Of a stretch of DNA of 64,000 nt, positions 17,836 through 26,355 are shown piece after piece. Under the pieces are notes generated by a model. That model saw nothing but the letters and a program-made list of their open reading frames with translations, did no database searches and was not told the DNA's origin. This stretch comes from CAVVSD01 sp963750895 (lineage in GTDB: Bacteria; Actinomycetota; Thermoleophilia; Solirubrobacterales; Solirubrobacteraceae). The stretch covers positions 1,302,001 through 1,366,000 of the forward strand of contig CAVVSD010000006.1 in the NCBI GenBank assembly GCA_963750895.1, written 5' to 3'. Position 1 is the first letter of the stretch; the number at the start of each line of letters is the position of its first letter. The translations under genes and the position numbers were made by a program.

Positions 17836-18956
17836 ACCGGCGATGCTAGGGCGACGGCGATCTGGTCCGCGGCGTCCTCGCCGACGCGCCCGTCCAGCAG
17901 CGCGTCCCGGACCGCCCGCAGGCGGGCGCCGAGCTCGGGACCGCGCGGCACCCCGGCGGCGATGAGGTCCTCGCCGGTGATCGCGAGCCGGCGATCGCGG
18001 TCCTGCGCGAGCCAGCGCCGCGCCTCGGGCGTCCCGGTCGCCGCGACCGCCTCGGCCGGGGCGGTGCCGAACGCGCGGTCCGCGACCGACGGCGGCGCGC
18101 CGGCGAGATCGACCGCGCGCAGCGCCGCCGCAGCGTCCAGCGTCCGCCGCCAGGCCGCCGTGAGCCCGACGTCGGGCACGTCGCGTCCGACGGTCGCCAG
18201 CACGGTGAGCGCCGGGTCGCCGGCGTCGCCGAGCACGCCGAGCGCCCGCTCGACCGCCGCGCGGTCCACCTCCAGCCAGGGCGCGAGGCCCAGCTCCACG
18301 GCGCTCTCCAGCGCGGCGACGGGGTCGGGCTCGGCGAGCGCGAGGCGCAGCTCGTTGCCGATCCGCGTGCTCGAGACGGTGGCGAGCGCGCCCGCGGCGA
18401 CCGCCTCGCGGGCGAGCTCGCGCGTGCTCGTCTCGACGTCGAAGCCGAGCCGGGCGCGGTAGCGCGCGAGGCGCCAGAGGCGCGTCGGGTCGTCGAGGAA
18501 CGACCGGTCGTGCAGCACGCGCAGCAACCCCGCCCGCAGGTCGTCCTGCGCACCCGGCGCCTCGCGGAGCCGCCCATCCCCCAGGTCCAGCGCGATGGCG
18601 TTCACCGTGAAGTCGCGGCGCCCGAGGTCCTCCTCGAGCCCGGCCGGGCGCACCTCGGGGAGCGCGCCGGGCGACCCGTAGCGCTCGGCGCGCGTCATCG
18701 CGACGTCGATGCGGCACGCGCCCGACTGCACCGTGGCGGTCCCGAAGCGCTCGTGCCGCAGCGGCAGGCCGCCGAGCGCGGTCAGCAGCGCCGTCGTGTC
18801 CCCCTCCACGGCGACGTCGAGCTCCGTCGGCGTCACGCCGCGCAGCAGGTCGCGGACCGCGCCGCCGACCAGGTGCACGCCGCCGCCGGCCGGCGCGGCG
18901 TCCAGCAGCGCGGCGCCACACGGCATGGCCCGCAGGGTGTCGCGCAGATCGGTCAC
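17832..18956 (-). CDS. cca: tRNA nucleotidyltransferase / poly(A) polymerase family
   Basis: About 374 aa from the GTG at 18956; an ATG at 18977 is in frame but lies only 9 nt from the divergent gene. Class II nucleotidyltransferase head: HLVGGAVRDLLRG and ELDVAVEGD (metal-binding Asp pair), then EEDLGRRDFTVNAIALDL and the RNA-binding helix with DDPTRLWRLARYRARLGFD. It adds or repairs the CCA end of tRNA, or polyadenylates RNA; the sequence alone does not separate the two. No HD domain is visible. Confidence 0.85.
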   Translation of the reverse strand: MTDLRDTLRAMPCGAALLDAAPAGGGVHLVGGAVRDLLRGVTPTELDVAVEGDTTALLTALGGLPLRHERFGTATVQSGACRIDVAMTRAERYGSPGALPEVRPAGLEEDLGRRDFTVNAIALDLGDGRLREAPGAQDDLRAGLLRVLHDRSFLDDPTRLWRLARYRARLGFDVETSTRELAREAVAAGALATVSSTRIGNELRLALAEPDPVAALESAVELGLAPWLEVDRAAVERALGVLGDAGDPALTVLATVGRDVPDVGLTAAWRRTLDAAAALRAVDLAGAPPSVADRAFGTAPAEAVAATGTPEARRWLAQDRDRRLAITGEDLIAAGVPRGPELGARLRAVRDALLDGRVGEDAADQIAVALASPV

Positions 18957-18986
18957 CGGAAACGCACCATCTACCATCAGGTGGCC

Positions 18987-20339
18987 ATGTCCCCCCGCCG
19001 CCGCAAGCGGCTGTGGTGGCTCGTGGCCGGCGCGGTGGTGGCTCTGCTCCTGGCCGGTGCCGCTGCCGCCGTGGTCGTCATGAGATCCGGAGAGGGCGAC
19101 GTCTCCAACCCGGACGTCGCGTTCGAGGACACGACGGAGAGTGTCCCGGTCGCACCGGATCCCGTCGAGCCTCCGGTCGAGGAGCCGGGCGAGCCGGCGC
19201 GTCATCCGTCCGACGACGGCTTCAGCTGGCCGTTCTACGGCAACTCGAAGTCGCGGACGCACTACCTCCCGGTGCGGATCGCGCTGCGCCCGCCGTTCCG
19301 CGAGGCGTGGTCGGTCACCGGCCGGGTCCTGCTGGAGTTCACGCCCGTGATCTGCGGCCGGCGGCTGTTCCTGCTGAAGAACAACGGCGCGCTGTACGCG
19401 ATCAGCCGCCTGGACGGTCGCGTGGCGTGGACGCGCAAGATGGGGTCGCTCGCGGCCGCGTCGCCCGCCTGCGACGGCGACACCGTGTACGTGACGCTGC
19501 TGCAGCGCTTCCGCGGCTCCAAGGGCGGGCGCGTGGCGGCGGTCGACGCGGTCGATGGCCGCACCCGCTGGTCGCGCAAGCTGCCCAGCCGGTCGGAGTC
19601 CTCCCCGGTCATCGACGCCGGACGTCTGTACTTCGGCTCCGAGGACGGCACGGTGTACTCGCTGCGCACGTCCGACGGCCAGGTGCGCTGGCGGACGAAG
19701 GCCGACGGGGCGGTCAAGGGCGCGCTGGCGCTCGCGGACGGCAAGCTGTTCTTCGGCGACTACGGCGGCAAGGTCCACGCGATCCGCCAGGCCGACGGCG
19801 GCAAGGTCTGGGAGAAGGGGTCCGGCGGCGGGGTCCTCGGCATCGGCGGCGGCAACTTCTACTCCTCCGCCGCGGTCGCCTACGGCCGCGTCTACATCGG
19901 GAGCACGAGCGGCGCCGTGTACTCGTTCTCGGCGAAGAACGGCGCGCTCGCCTGGCGCCACTCCACCGGCGGCTACGTCTATGCGTCGCCCGCCGTGGGC
20001 CCGGGTCCCGGTGGGAGGCCGACGGTGTTCATCGGCTCCTACGACGGCCGCTTCTACGCCCTCGACGCGAAGTCCGGCAGGTCGCGCTGGACGCGGCACC
20101 TGGGCCGCAAGATCTCGGGCTCGGCGAGCCTCATCGGCGATCTCGTCTTCGTCTCCGACCTCGGGACGAAGTCGTCGTGGGCGCTCGGCGCCGGGACGGG
20201 CGCGACGGTCTGGAAGACGGGCCGCGGCGCGTTCAACCCGGTGATCTCCGACGGGCGGCGCATCTACTTCAACGGCTACTCCTCCCTCTTCGCGCTCGAC
20301 CCCGCGGGCATCCACTACGACCGGCGGAAGAAGCGGTGA
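18987..20339 (+). CDS. Membrane-anchored PQQ-type beta-propeller repeat protein
   Basis: 450 aa. A basic start (MSPRRRKRLWW) precedes one membrane segment (residues 10-32), an acidic/Pro linker and then a beta-propeller from about residue 75. PQQ/quinoprotein-like repeats are seen in LYAISRLDGRVAWTRK, VAAVDAVDGRTRWSRKL, VYSLRTSDGQVRWRTK and FYALDAKSGRSRWTR. The fold resembles BamB-like or quinoprotein domains, but no cofactor residues are certain, so it is more likely an extracytoplasmic scaffold than a dehydrogenase. A TACCAT -10-like hexamer at 18972-18977 suggests a leaderless or nearly leaderless mRNA. Confidence 0.82.
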   Translation: MSPRRRKRLWWLVAGAVVALLLAGAAAAVVVMRSGEGDVSNPDVAFEDTTESVPVAPDPVEPPVEEPGEPARHPSDDGFSWPFYGNSKSRTHYLPVRIALRPPFREAWSVTGRVLLEFTPVICGRRLFLLKNNGALYAISRLDGRVAWTRKMGSLAAASPACDGDTVYVTLLQRFRGSKGGRVAAVDAVDGRTRWSRKLPSRSESSPVIDAGRLYFGSEDGTVYSLRTSDGQVRWRTKADGAVKGALALADGKLFFGDYGGKVHAIRQADGGKVWEKGSGGGVLGIGGGNFYSSAAVAYGRVYIGSTSGAVYSFSAKNGALAWRHSTGGYVYASPAVGPGPGGRPTVFIGSYDGRFYALDAKSGRSRWTRHLGRKISGSASLIGDLVFVSDLGTKSSWALGAGTGATVWKTGRGAFNPVISDGRRIYFNGYSSLFALDPAGIHYDRRKKR

Positions 20340-20722
20340 GGGCGACCGTCCAGGACGTGCACGACCTCGCGGGCGCGCTCCCCGGCGTGACCGTCGAGAA
20401 GGAGCGCCGGATCTACCAGGTCGGGCGCAAGTCGTTCGTGTTCTTCCGCAACCCGCGCAAGGACGCCCTCGACCCCGACACGGGCGAGCGGCTGACCGAC
20501 GTCATCGTGTTCTGGGTGGAGTCGCTGCAGGAGAAGGACGCGATGGTCCTCGACGAGTCCACGCCGTACTTCACCACCGACCACTTCGACGGCCATCCCT
20601 CCGTCCTCCTGCGTGCGTCGCGGCTCGGTGAGATCGAGCGCGACGAGCTCGAGGAGGTCATCACGAGCGCGTGGCTCGCGCAGGCGCCCAAGCGCCTGGC
20701 CAAGGCGTTCCTGGAGCGCTAG
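20336..20722 (+). CDS. MmcQ/YjbR-family protein
   Basis: 128 aa from the GTG at 20336, overlapping the previous stop (GTGA). It shows the YjbR pattern: VEKERRIYQVGRKSFVFF near the N-terminus, then DVIVFWVESLQEKDAM, PYFTTDHFDGHPSVLLR and ITSAWLAQAPKRLAKAF at the end. The fold is known from structures of family members; the function is not settled. Its 3' end overlaps convergent hisF by 4 nt. Confidence 0.85.
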   Translation: MRATVQDVHDLAGALPGVTVEKERRIYQVGRKSFVFFRNPRKDALDPDTGERLTDVIVFWVESLQEKDAMVLDESTPYFTTDHFDGHPSVLLRASRLGEIERDELEEVITSAWLAQAPKRLAKAFLER

Positions 20723-21474
20723 ACGCGGACGGGGATGCCGGCGTCCGCGAGGTGGCGCTTCGCCTCGCCGACGGTGAACTGGCCGTAGTGGAAGATCGAC
20801 GCCGCCAGCGCAGCGTCCGCACCGGCGCGCAGGGCGTCGGCGAGGTGCTCGAGGTTCCCGGCGCCGCCCGAGGCGATGACCGGGACGTCGACGGCGCCGC
20901 TCACCGCGGAGGTCAGGCCGAGGTCGTAGCCGTGCTCGGTGCCGTCGCGGTCCATGCTCGTCAGGAGGATCTCCCCCGCGCCGCGCCGGACGCCCTCGCG
21001 CGCCCACTCGAGCACGTCGCGGCCGGTCGGGGTGCGCCCGCCGGCGACGAAGACCTCCCAGCCGCCACCGGCCTTCGCCTTCGCGTCGATCGCCAGGACG
21101 ACGCACTGCACCCCGAACACGTCGGCGAGCTCGTCGAGCAGCTCCGGCCGCGCGACGGCCGCCGAGTTGACCGACACCTTGTCCGCGCCGGCGTCGAGCA
21201 CGCCCTGGGCGTCGGCGACCGAGCGGATCCCGCCGCCGATCGTGAAGGGGACGAACACGTCGTCGGCGGTGCGGCGCGCGAGGTCGACGATGGTGTCGCG
21301 CTTGCCCGACGTCGCGGTGATGTCGAGGAACACGACCTCGTCGGCCCCCTCCGCGTCGTACTTCGCGGCGAGCTCGACGGGGTCGCCCGCGTCGCGCAGG
21401 TCGACGAAGTTCGTGCCCTTGACGACGCGCCCGGCGTCGACGTCGAGGCACGGGATGACGCGCTTGAGGTGCAT
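20719..21474 (-). CDS. hisF: Imidazole glycerol phosphate synthase, cyclase subunit
   Basis: 251 aa TIM barrel. The catalytic Asp residues lie in IPCLDVDAGRVVKGTNF (Asp about 11) and VVLAIDAKAKAGG (about 130). Phosphate loops are FTIGGGIRSVAD and VIASGGAGNLEHL. With HisH it forms imidazole glycerol phosphate and AICAR from PRFAR and ammonia. It is the last gene of the his run, 3 nt after hisA. Confidence 0.96.
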   Translation of the reverse strand: MHLKRVIPCLDVDAGRVVKGTNFVDLRDAGDPVELAAKYDAEGADEVVFLDITATSGKRDTIVDLARRTADDVFVPFTIGGGIRSVADAQGVLDAGADKVSVNSAAVARPELLDELADVFGVQCVVLAIDAKAKAGGGWEVFVAGGRTPTGRDVLEWAREGVRRGAGEILLTSMDRDGTEHGYDLGLTSAVSGAVDVPVIASGGAGNLEHLADALRAGADAALAASIFHYGQFTVGEAKRHLADAGIPVRV

Positions 21475-21477
21475 CCG

Positions 21478-22206
21478 CTAGTGCTCTTGGAGCGCGGCCT
21501 GCGCCTCGGCGACCGTGAAGCGCCCCTCGTAGAGCGCCTTGCCGCTGATGACGCCCGCGAGGTTCACCTGGCGCAGCTCGGCCAGCGCCTCGAGGTCGGC
21601 GAGCTGCCCGATGCCGCCGGAGTACAGGAAGCGCCCCCGCACGACCGCCGCGATGCGCTTGACCTCCTCGAGGTCGGGCCCCTCGAGCATCCCGTCGCGG
21701 TCGACGTTCGTGTAGATGAACTGCTTCACGCCGCGGTCCTGCAGCCGCCCGATGACGGCATCGGCGGGCATCTGCGTCGTGTGGGTCCAGCCGGCCGTGG
21801 CGATGAGGCCGCCGCGGGTGTCGACCGCGACGAGCACGCGGTCGCCGAAGGCGGCGACCACGTCGTCGAGGAAGTCGACGTCGGTGTACGCGGCCGTGCC
21901 GATGATCACGCGGTCGGCCCCCGCGCGCAATGCGTCGCGGACGGCCGGCAGCGAGCGCAGGCCGCCGCCGTACTGGACCGGGATGCCCAGCTCGCGCTTG
22001 ATGCGCTCGAGGTGGTGCAGGCTGCGGGGCGCGCCGTGGCGGGCGCCGTCGAGGTCCACGACGTGCAGGAAGCGCGCGCCGGCGTCCATCCAGGAACGGG
22101 CGGCCTCCAAGGGGTCGTCCTCGTAGACGGTGACGTCGTCGAAGCTGCCCTGGCGAAGGCGCACGGCCTTGCCCTCTGAGATGTCGATCGCGGGGTAGAG
22201 GATCAC
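21478..22206 (-). CDS. hisA: Phosphoribosylformimino-AICAR phosphate isomerase
   Basis: 242 aa from the GTG at 22206, which overlaps the hisH stop (GTGA). The catalytic Asp lies in LYPAIDISEGKAVRLRQG and the second in IYTNVDRDGMLEGPD; the phosphate loops are VQYGGGLRS and LYSGGIGQLADL. It isomerises ProFAR to PRFAR. In actinobacteria lacking trpF the homologue (PriA) also serves tryptophan synthesis; that cannot be decided from this window. Confidence 0.95.
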   Translation of the reverse strand: MILYPAIDISEGKAVRLRQGSFDDVTVYEDDPLEAARSWMDAGARFLHVVDLDGARHGAPRSLHHLERIKRELGIPVQYGGGLRSLPAVRDALRAGADRVIIGTAAYTDVDFLDDVVAAFGDRVLVAVDTRGGLIATAGWTHTTQMPADAVIGRLQDRGVKQFIYTNVDRDGMLEGPDLEEVKRIAAVVRGRFLYSGGIGQLADLEALAELRQVNLAGVISGKALYEGRFTVAEAQAALQEH

Positions 22207-22826
22207 GCGACCGGGGTTCTGGTTGCGATGTTCACGAAGTTGCGTAGGAGGGTCAGGCCGGCCGTCGAGGACTTCTCCGGGTGGCACTGGGCGCCGAAGA
22301 TCCTGTCGCGGCCGACGAACGAGACGAACGGCGCACCGTACTCGCCGGTGCCGAGGACGATGTCCTCGTCCGCCGGGACGGGGACGTAGGAGTGCACGTG
22401 GTAGAAGGCCGTGCTCTCGCCGAGGTCGGCGATGAGCGGCGACGGGCGCCGCCAGGTCACGACGTTCCAGCCGATGTGCGGCAGCTTCAGCCCGCGCGCG
22501 TCGAGCCGCACGACCTCGCCGGGCAGGAGCCCGAGGCCGGTGGCGCCGCCGTGCTCGGGGGAGCGCTCGAAGAGCAGCTGCATCCCCAGGCACAGCCCGA
22601 TCACCGGCACGCCCGCGGCCGCGCGCTCGCGCACGAGCTCGTCCAGGCCGGACGCGCGCAGTCGCCGCATCGCCTCCGGGAAGGCGCCGACGCCGGGCAC
22701 CACGAGGCCGTCGGCCGCGGCGAGGACGTCGGGGTCGGAGGTGAGGCGCGGCTCGCCGCCGACGCGCTCGATGGCCTTCTCCACCGACCGGCGGTTGCCC
22801 ATGCCGTAGTCGACGATCCCGATCAC
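22203..22826 (-). CDS. hisH: Imidazole glycerol phosphate synthase, glutaminase subunit
   Basis: 207 aa from the GTG at 22826, overlapping the hisB stop (GTGA). Class I glutamine amidotransferase: nucleophile Cys in PVIGLCLGMQLLFE, catalytic His and Glu in IFGAQCHPEKSS. It supplies ammonia to HisF. The hisD reading frame is the same as this one and has no stop in between, so an unbroken frame runs from hisD to the end of hisH; hisH still has its own coupled start. Confidence 0.95.
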   Translation of the reverse strand: MIGIVDYGMGNRRSVEKAIERVGGEPRLTSDPDVLAAADGLVVPGVGAFPEAMRRLRASGLDELVRERAAAGVPVIGLCLGMQLLFERSPEHGGATGLGLLPGEVVRLDARGLKLPHIGWNVVTWRRPSPLIADLGESTAFYHVHSYVPVPADEDIVLGTGEYGAPFVSFVGRDRIFGAQCHPEKSSTAGLTLLRNFVNIATRTPVA

Positions 22827-23419
22827 TCCGTCAGCGTCCCCTTCGTCGAAGGGACCCCCGTCTCCGTCGGATCGATGCTCGTCGCCACGCGCAGGGCCCG
22901 AGCGAACGCCTTGAACGCCCCCTCGATGAGGTGGTGGGCGTTCGTGCCGGTCTCCAGCGTGATGTGCAGCGTCAGCCGCGCGGTGCTGGCGACCGCGCGC
23001 ATGAACTCCTCGGCGAGCTCGTGCTCGAACCCGCCGGTCACGCCGGGCGGGATCGCGACGCCCTCCCACACGAGCAGCGGGCGGCCCGAGATGTCCAGCG
23101 CGCACGACGCCCGCGCCTCGTCCATCGGGACGACGGCGTGGCCGTAGCGGGTGATCCCCCTGCGGTCGCCGAGCGCCTCGGTGAGCGCCTGGCCCAGCAC
23201 GAGCCCGGTGTCCTCGACGGTGTGGTGCGACCCGGTGCCGAGGTCGCCGCGCACGTCGACGTCGAGATCCAGCCGCCCGTGGCGGGCGAGCAGGTCGAGC
23301 ATGTGGTCGAAGAACCCGACGCCGGTGGTCCGGGTCCCGGCGCCCGTGCCGTCGAGCGCGAGCCCGAGGCGGATGTCGGTCTCCCCTGTCGTGCGGGTGA
23401 TGTCGGCGGCGCGGGTCAC
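22823..23419 (-). CDS. hisB: Imidazoleglycerol-phosphate dehydratase
   Basis: 198 aa from the GTG at 23419, chosen because GGAG lies about 10 nt upstream and the homologous N-terminus begins with TRAADITRTTGETDI. Metal-binding motifs are GFFDHMLDLLARHG, GSHHTVEDTGLVLG, FEHELAEEFM and GTNAHHLIEGAFKAFA. It is the monofunctional dehydratase without a phosphatase domain. It lies in a different frame from the hisD/hisH open frame. Confidence 0.95.
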   Translation of the reverse strand: MTRAADITRTTGETDIRLGLALDGTGAGTRTTGVGFFDHMLDLLARHGRLDLDVDVRGDLGTGSHHTVEDTGLVLGQALTEALGDRRGITRYGHAVVPMDEARASCALDISGRPLLVWEGVAIPPGVTGGFEHELAEEFMRAVASTARLTLHITLETGTNAHHLIEGAFKAFARALRVATSIDPTETGVPSTKGTLTE

Positions 23420-23457
23420 GGGCGGGAATTCTCCACCACGTGCCCGGGCTTCGCCGG

Positions 23458-24722
23458 TCATTGGCAGGCGACTGCGTCGCCTGCCGGGTGCGCGCCTCCA
23501 TCGACTCGGCGTGCACCGGCAGGCCCTCGGCCCGCGCCAGCGCGGCTCCGGCGACGGCGAGCGGCTCGACCGCGTCGTCGAGGTGCACCTGGCTCACGCG
23601 GCGGCGGAACACGCGCGGCGAGAGCCCCGACGCGAAGCGCGCAGCGCCGTTCGTCGGCAGGCAGTGGTTCGAGCCGGCGACGTAGTCGCCGAAGGCGGTC
23701 GCGCCCGCACGGCCCACGAAGATCGCGCCGGCGGCGCGCACGCGGGGCGCCAGGCGCTCGGCGGCCGGCCCGACGAGCTCGAGGTGCTCGGGCGCGAACG
23801 CCTCGGCGAAGGCCAGCGCCGCGTTCATCGACGGCGCGTCGGCGAGCGCGATGCCCGCCGGATCGGACGTCGGGCGGTCGGCCGCGAGCTCGGCGACCTG
23901 CTCGGCGACGGCGTCCAGCAGCGCGGGATCGTCGGACGTCGCCGCGACGACGGTCTCGGGCCCGTGCTCGCCCTGGGCGAGCAGGTCGAGGGCGATGAGC
24001 CGCGGGTCGGCGGTCCCGTCGGCGATGACGAGGACGTCGCTGGGGCCGTAGAACCCGTCGATCCCCACGCTCCCCGACACCTGGCGCTTGGCCTCCTGGC
24101 TGTAGAGGTTGCCGGGGCCGCAGATGACGTCGACGCGCCCGACCTCCTCCGTCCCGTAGGCGAGCGCCGCGACGGCGTGGGCGCCGCCCATCGCGTAGAC
24201 CTCGGTGACGCCCAGCAGCGTCGCGGCGCCCCGGATGACCGGGTGCACGGGCGGCGGCGTGGCGACGCAGACCTCCTCGACGCCCGCGGCGCGGGCGGTG
24301 ACGACGCCCATGACGAGCGTGGAGGGCAGCGGCACGCGCCCGCCGGGGACGTAGACGCCGGCGCGGCGGACCGGCACCTCGCGCAGCACGATCCGCTGGC
24401 CCTGCGGCAGCGTGACCTCCTGGTCGTCGCCGACCGCCGCAGTGGCGACGAACATGACGTTGGCGATCGCGGTGTGCAGGCCGGCCTCGACGTCGGCTGC
24501 CAGCGGCATCGCCAGCTCGTCGGCGGTCAGGCGCACCGGGCCGCCGTCGCCGCCGTCGTGCCGGGCGACGAGCTCGCGCAGCGCGGCGTCGCCCCCGTCG
24601 CGCACGGCCGTGACGAGCGCGGTCACCGCGTCGGCGACCGACGCGCCGCCCGGGGCCATCGCGCGCGCCTGCGCCGCCGCGGCCTCGGGGTCCTCGCCGA
24701 CCGCGAGGCGTTCAACGCGCAA
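23458..24722 (-). CDS. hisD: Histidinol dehydrogenase, without an in-frame stop at its natural end
   Basis: TTG start at 24722, 11 nt inside hisG. Family features: VYVPGGRVPLPSTLVMG, CVATPPPVHP, CGPGNLYSQEAKRQV, GIDGFYGPSD, AQGEHGPE and NHCLPTNGAARFASGLSP. The Zn- and NAD-dependent enzyme oxidises histidinol to histidine in two steps. Family similarity ends near LPVHAESMEARTR (about 23485). No stop follows in this frame until the hisH stop at 22203. In another frame TGA occurs at 23460-23458, so a one-base indel near the hairpin would restore a normal end, which I use here. Confidence 0.85.
23463..23485 (-). repeat. Short hairpin repeat at the hisD 3' end (element c)
   Basis: A perfect inverted repeat: GGCAGGCGAC at 23463-23472 and GTCGCCTGCC at 23476-23485 with the loop TGC. 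A GGGCTTCG motif lies about 15 nt to its left, as in elements a and b, and the GACTGCGTC core also occurs in the second hairpin of the 55.9-kb element. It is located exactly where the hisD stop codon should be. Confidence 0.55.
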
Positions 24723-25359
24723 CGCGCACCGCCTCGGCGTCGCGCAGCCGGTCGACGAGCGCATCGATGGCCTGCGCCTTGAGCTTGTAGGCGACCGGGT
24801 TGGCGATGAGCCGCGCGGTGGACAGGAAGATCTCCTCGCGCACGACGAGGCCGTTCTCGCGCAGCGTCGTCCCGGTCGCCGTGAGGTCGACGATCGCCTC
24901 GACGAGGCCGGTGAGCGGCGCGAGCTCGACCGATCCCTTGACCTCCACGATCTCGGCCTGACGACCGGTGCGCTCGAAGTAGTCGGCTGCCGTCTTCGGG
25001 TACTTCGTGGCGACGCGGATGACCCCGAGGCGCCGCAGGGCCTCCGCGGCCGGATCGGGCCCCGAGACGGTCGCCAGGACCATCGTGCACGGCCCGTAGC
25101 CGAGGTCGAGCAGCTCGTAGACGTCCGTCTCGGACTGCTCCGTGAGGACGTCCTTGCCGGTGAACCCGACGTCGGCCGCCCCGGCCTCCACGTAGGTCGG
25201 CACGTCGGACGGGCGCATCGTCACGACCCCGACGTCGCCGAAGAGCAGCTTGCGGTCGTTCGAGCGGACCTCGGACGTGTCGACGTCGAGCCAGTCGAGC
25301 CGGTCGAGGGTCTCGGAGAACAGGGCCCCGCGGGGCACGGCGATCGTGAGCTCAGGCAT
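24712..25359 (-). CDS. hisG: ATP phosphoribosyltransferase, short form
   Basis: 215 aa, the short HisG lacking the C-terminal regulatory domain. TIAVPRGALFSETLDRL starts the protein; DVGFTGKDVLTE and VATKYPKTAADYF mark the PRPP site region, and GTTLRENGLVV is conserved. It catalyses the first step of histidine synthesis. Short HisG needs HisZ, which is encoded immediately upstream and overlaps by 8 nt, supporting the pairing. Confidence 0.95.
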   Translation of the reverse strand: MPELTIAVPRGALFSETLDRLDWLDVDTSEVRSNDRKLLFGDVGVVTMRPSDVPTYVEAGAADVGFTGKDVLTEQSETDVYELLDLGYGPCTMVLATVSGPDPAAEALRRLGVIRVATKYPKTAADYFERTGRQAEIVEVKGSVELAPLTGLVEAIVDLTATGTTLRENGLVVREEIFLSTARLIANPVAYKLKAQAIDALVDRLRDAEAVRVAR

Positions 25360-26317
25360 GGCCGTTGGACGCGGTCAGCGCCTGGTGGAGGTCGTCGATG
25401 CGCAGCGCGAAGCCGACGGCGGGCAGCGAGCGGCCGAAGCGCCCGAGCAGGTCGTCGTAGCGGCCGCCGCCGCCGAGCGGCGTGCCGAGGCCGGGGTCGT
25501 ACACCTCGAACACCGCGCCCGTGTAGTAGCCGAGGTCGCGGGCGAGGCCGAGATCGATGACGAGCCGCCGCGCGACCTCGGGCGCGAGGCGCTCGTAGAG
25601 GCGCAGCAGGCCGTCCGCGGCGTCGCCGATCGCGTCGCCCAGCTCGTCGAGCACCTCGGGGCCGCCGCGCAGGCGCGCGACGCGCAGCAGCAGGCTCGTG
25701 TGCGCGTCCTCGATGCGCAGCACGCTGAGCTCGCGCTCCATCCCCACGAAGTCGCCCGTGGCCAGCTCGCGCATCACGCGCTCGCGTGCGGAGCCGTCGA
25801 CGCCGGCCTGGTCGAGCAGCCGGGGGAACAGCGCCGCGTCACCGAGGCCGATGCGGAACCTGCTCAGCCCGGTCGCCTCCAGCGCCCGGCACAGCACGGT
25901 GAGCGCCTCGGCGGTCCCGTCCGCGGACGGGAGGCCGACGAGCTCGATGCCGGCCTGCAGGAACTCCCGCGACATGCCGCGGTGCGGGCGCACCGCGCGG
26001 TACACCGGCGCGACGTAGCAGAAGCGCAGGGGCGGATCGGACGTCGCGTAGCGCGTGGCGACGACCCGTGCGATCGGCACCGTCATGTCCGACCGCAGGA
26101 CGAGGACGGCGCCGTGGTCGTCGACGACCCGGTACGCCGGCCGCGCGCCGATGTCGGCGCGCGAGAGCACCTCCTCGTACTCCAGCGCGGGCGTCGTGAT
26201 CTCCCCGAAGCCCGCGTCGGAGAACACGCCCTTGAGCGCGCCGACGATCGAGCTGAGCTCGCGCATCTCGTCCGGGAGGATGTCCCGGGTGCCTGATGGG
26301 ATGGGCAGGATCGCCAC
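25352..26317 (-). CDS. hisZ: ATP phosphoribosyltransferase regulatory subunit
   Basis: 321 aa from the GTG at 26317. It is a class II aminoacyl-tRNA synthetase-like paralogue of HisRS: PSGTRDILPDEMRE, LRSDMTVPIARVVATRY, YVAPVYRAVRPHRGMSREFLQ (landmark) and GGGGRYDDLLGRFGR. It lacks the HisRS anticodon-binding domain and is shorter than HisRS (about 420 aa). It forms a hetero-octamer with short HisG and carries histidine feedback control. Confidence 0.92.
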   Translation of the reverse strand: MAILPIPSGTRDILPDEMRELSSIVGALKGVFSDAGFGEITTPALEYEEVLSRADIGARPAYRVVDDHGAVLVLRSDMTVPIARVVATRYATSDPPLRFCYVAPVYRAVRPHRGMSREFLQAGIELVGLPSADGTAEALTVLCRALEATGLSRFRIGLGDAALFPRLLDQAGVDGSARERVMRELATGDFVGMERELSVLRIEDAHTSLLLRVARLRGGPEVLDELGDAIGDAADGLLRLYERLAPEVARRLVIDLGLARDLGYYTGAVFEVYDPGLGTPLGGGGRYDDLLGRFGRSLPAVGFALRIDDLHQALTASNGHA

Positions 26318-26355
26318 GCGCGACGAGGGTATCCGGCCTGCTGCGCGCGAGGCTG

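Noticed and set aside
22203..24764. A genuine HisD-HisH fusion protein
   Set aside because: The middle part would be hisB sequence read in the wrong frame (Arg/His/Pro-rich), and hisH has its own GTG coupled to hisB. A lost hisD stop is simpler.
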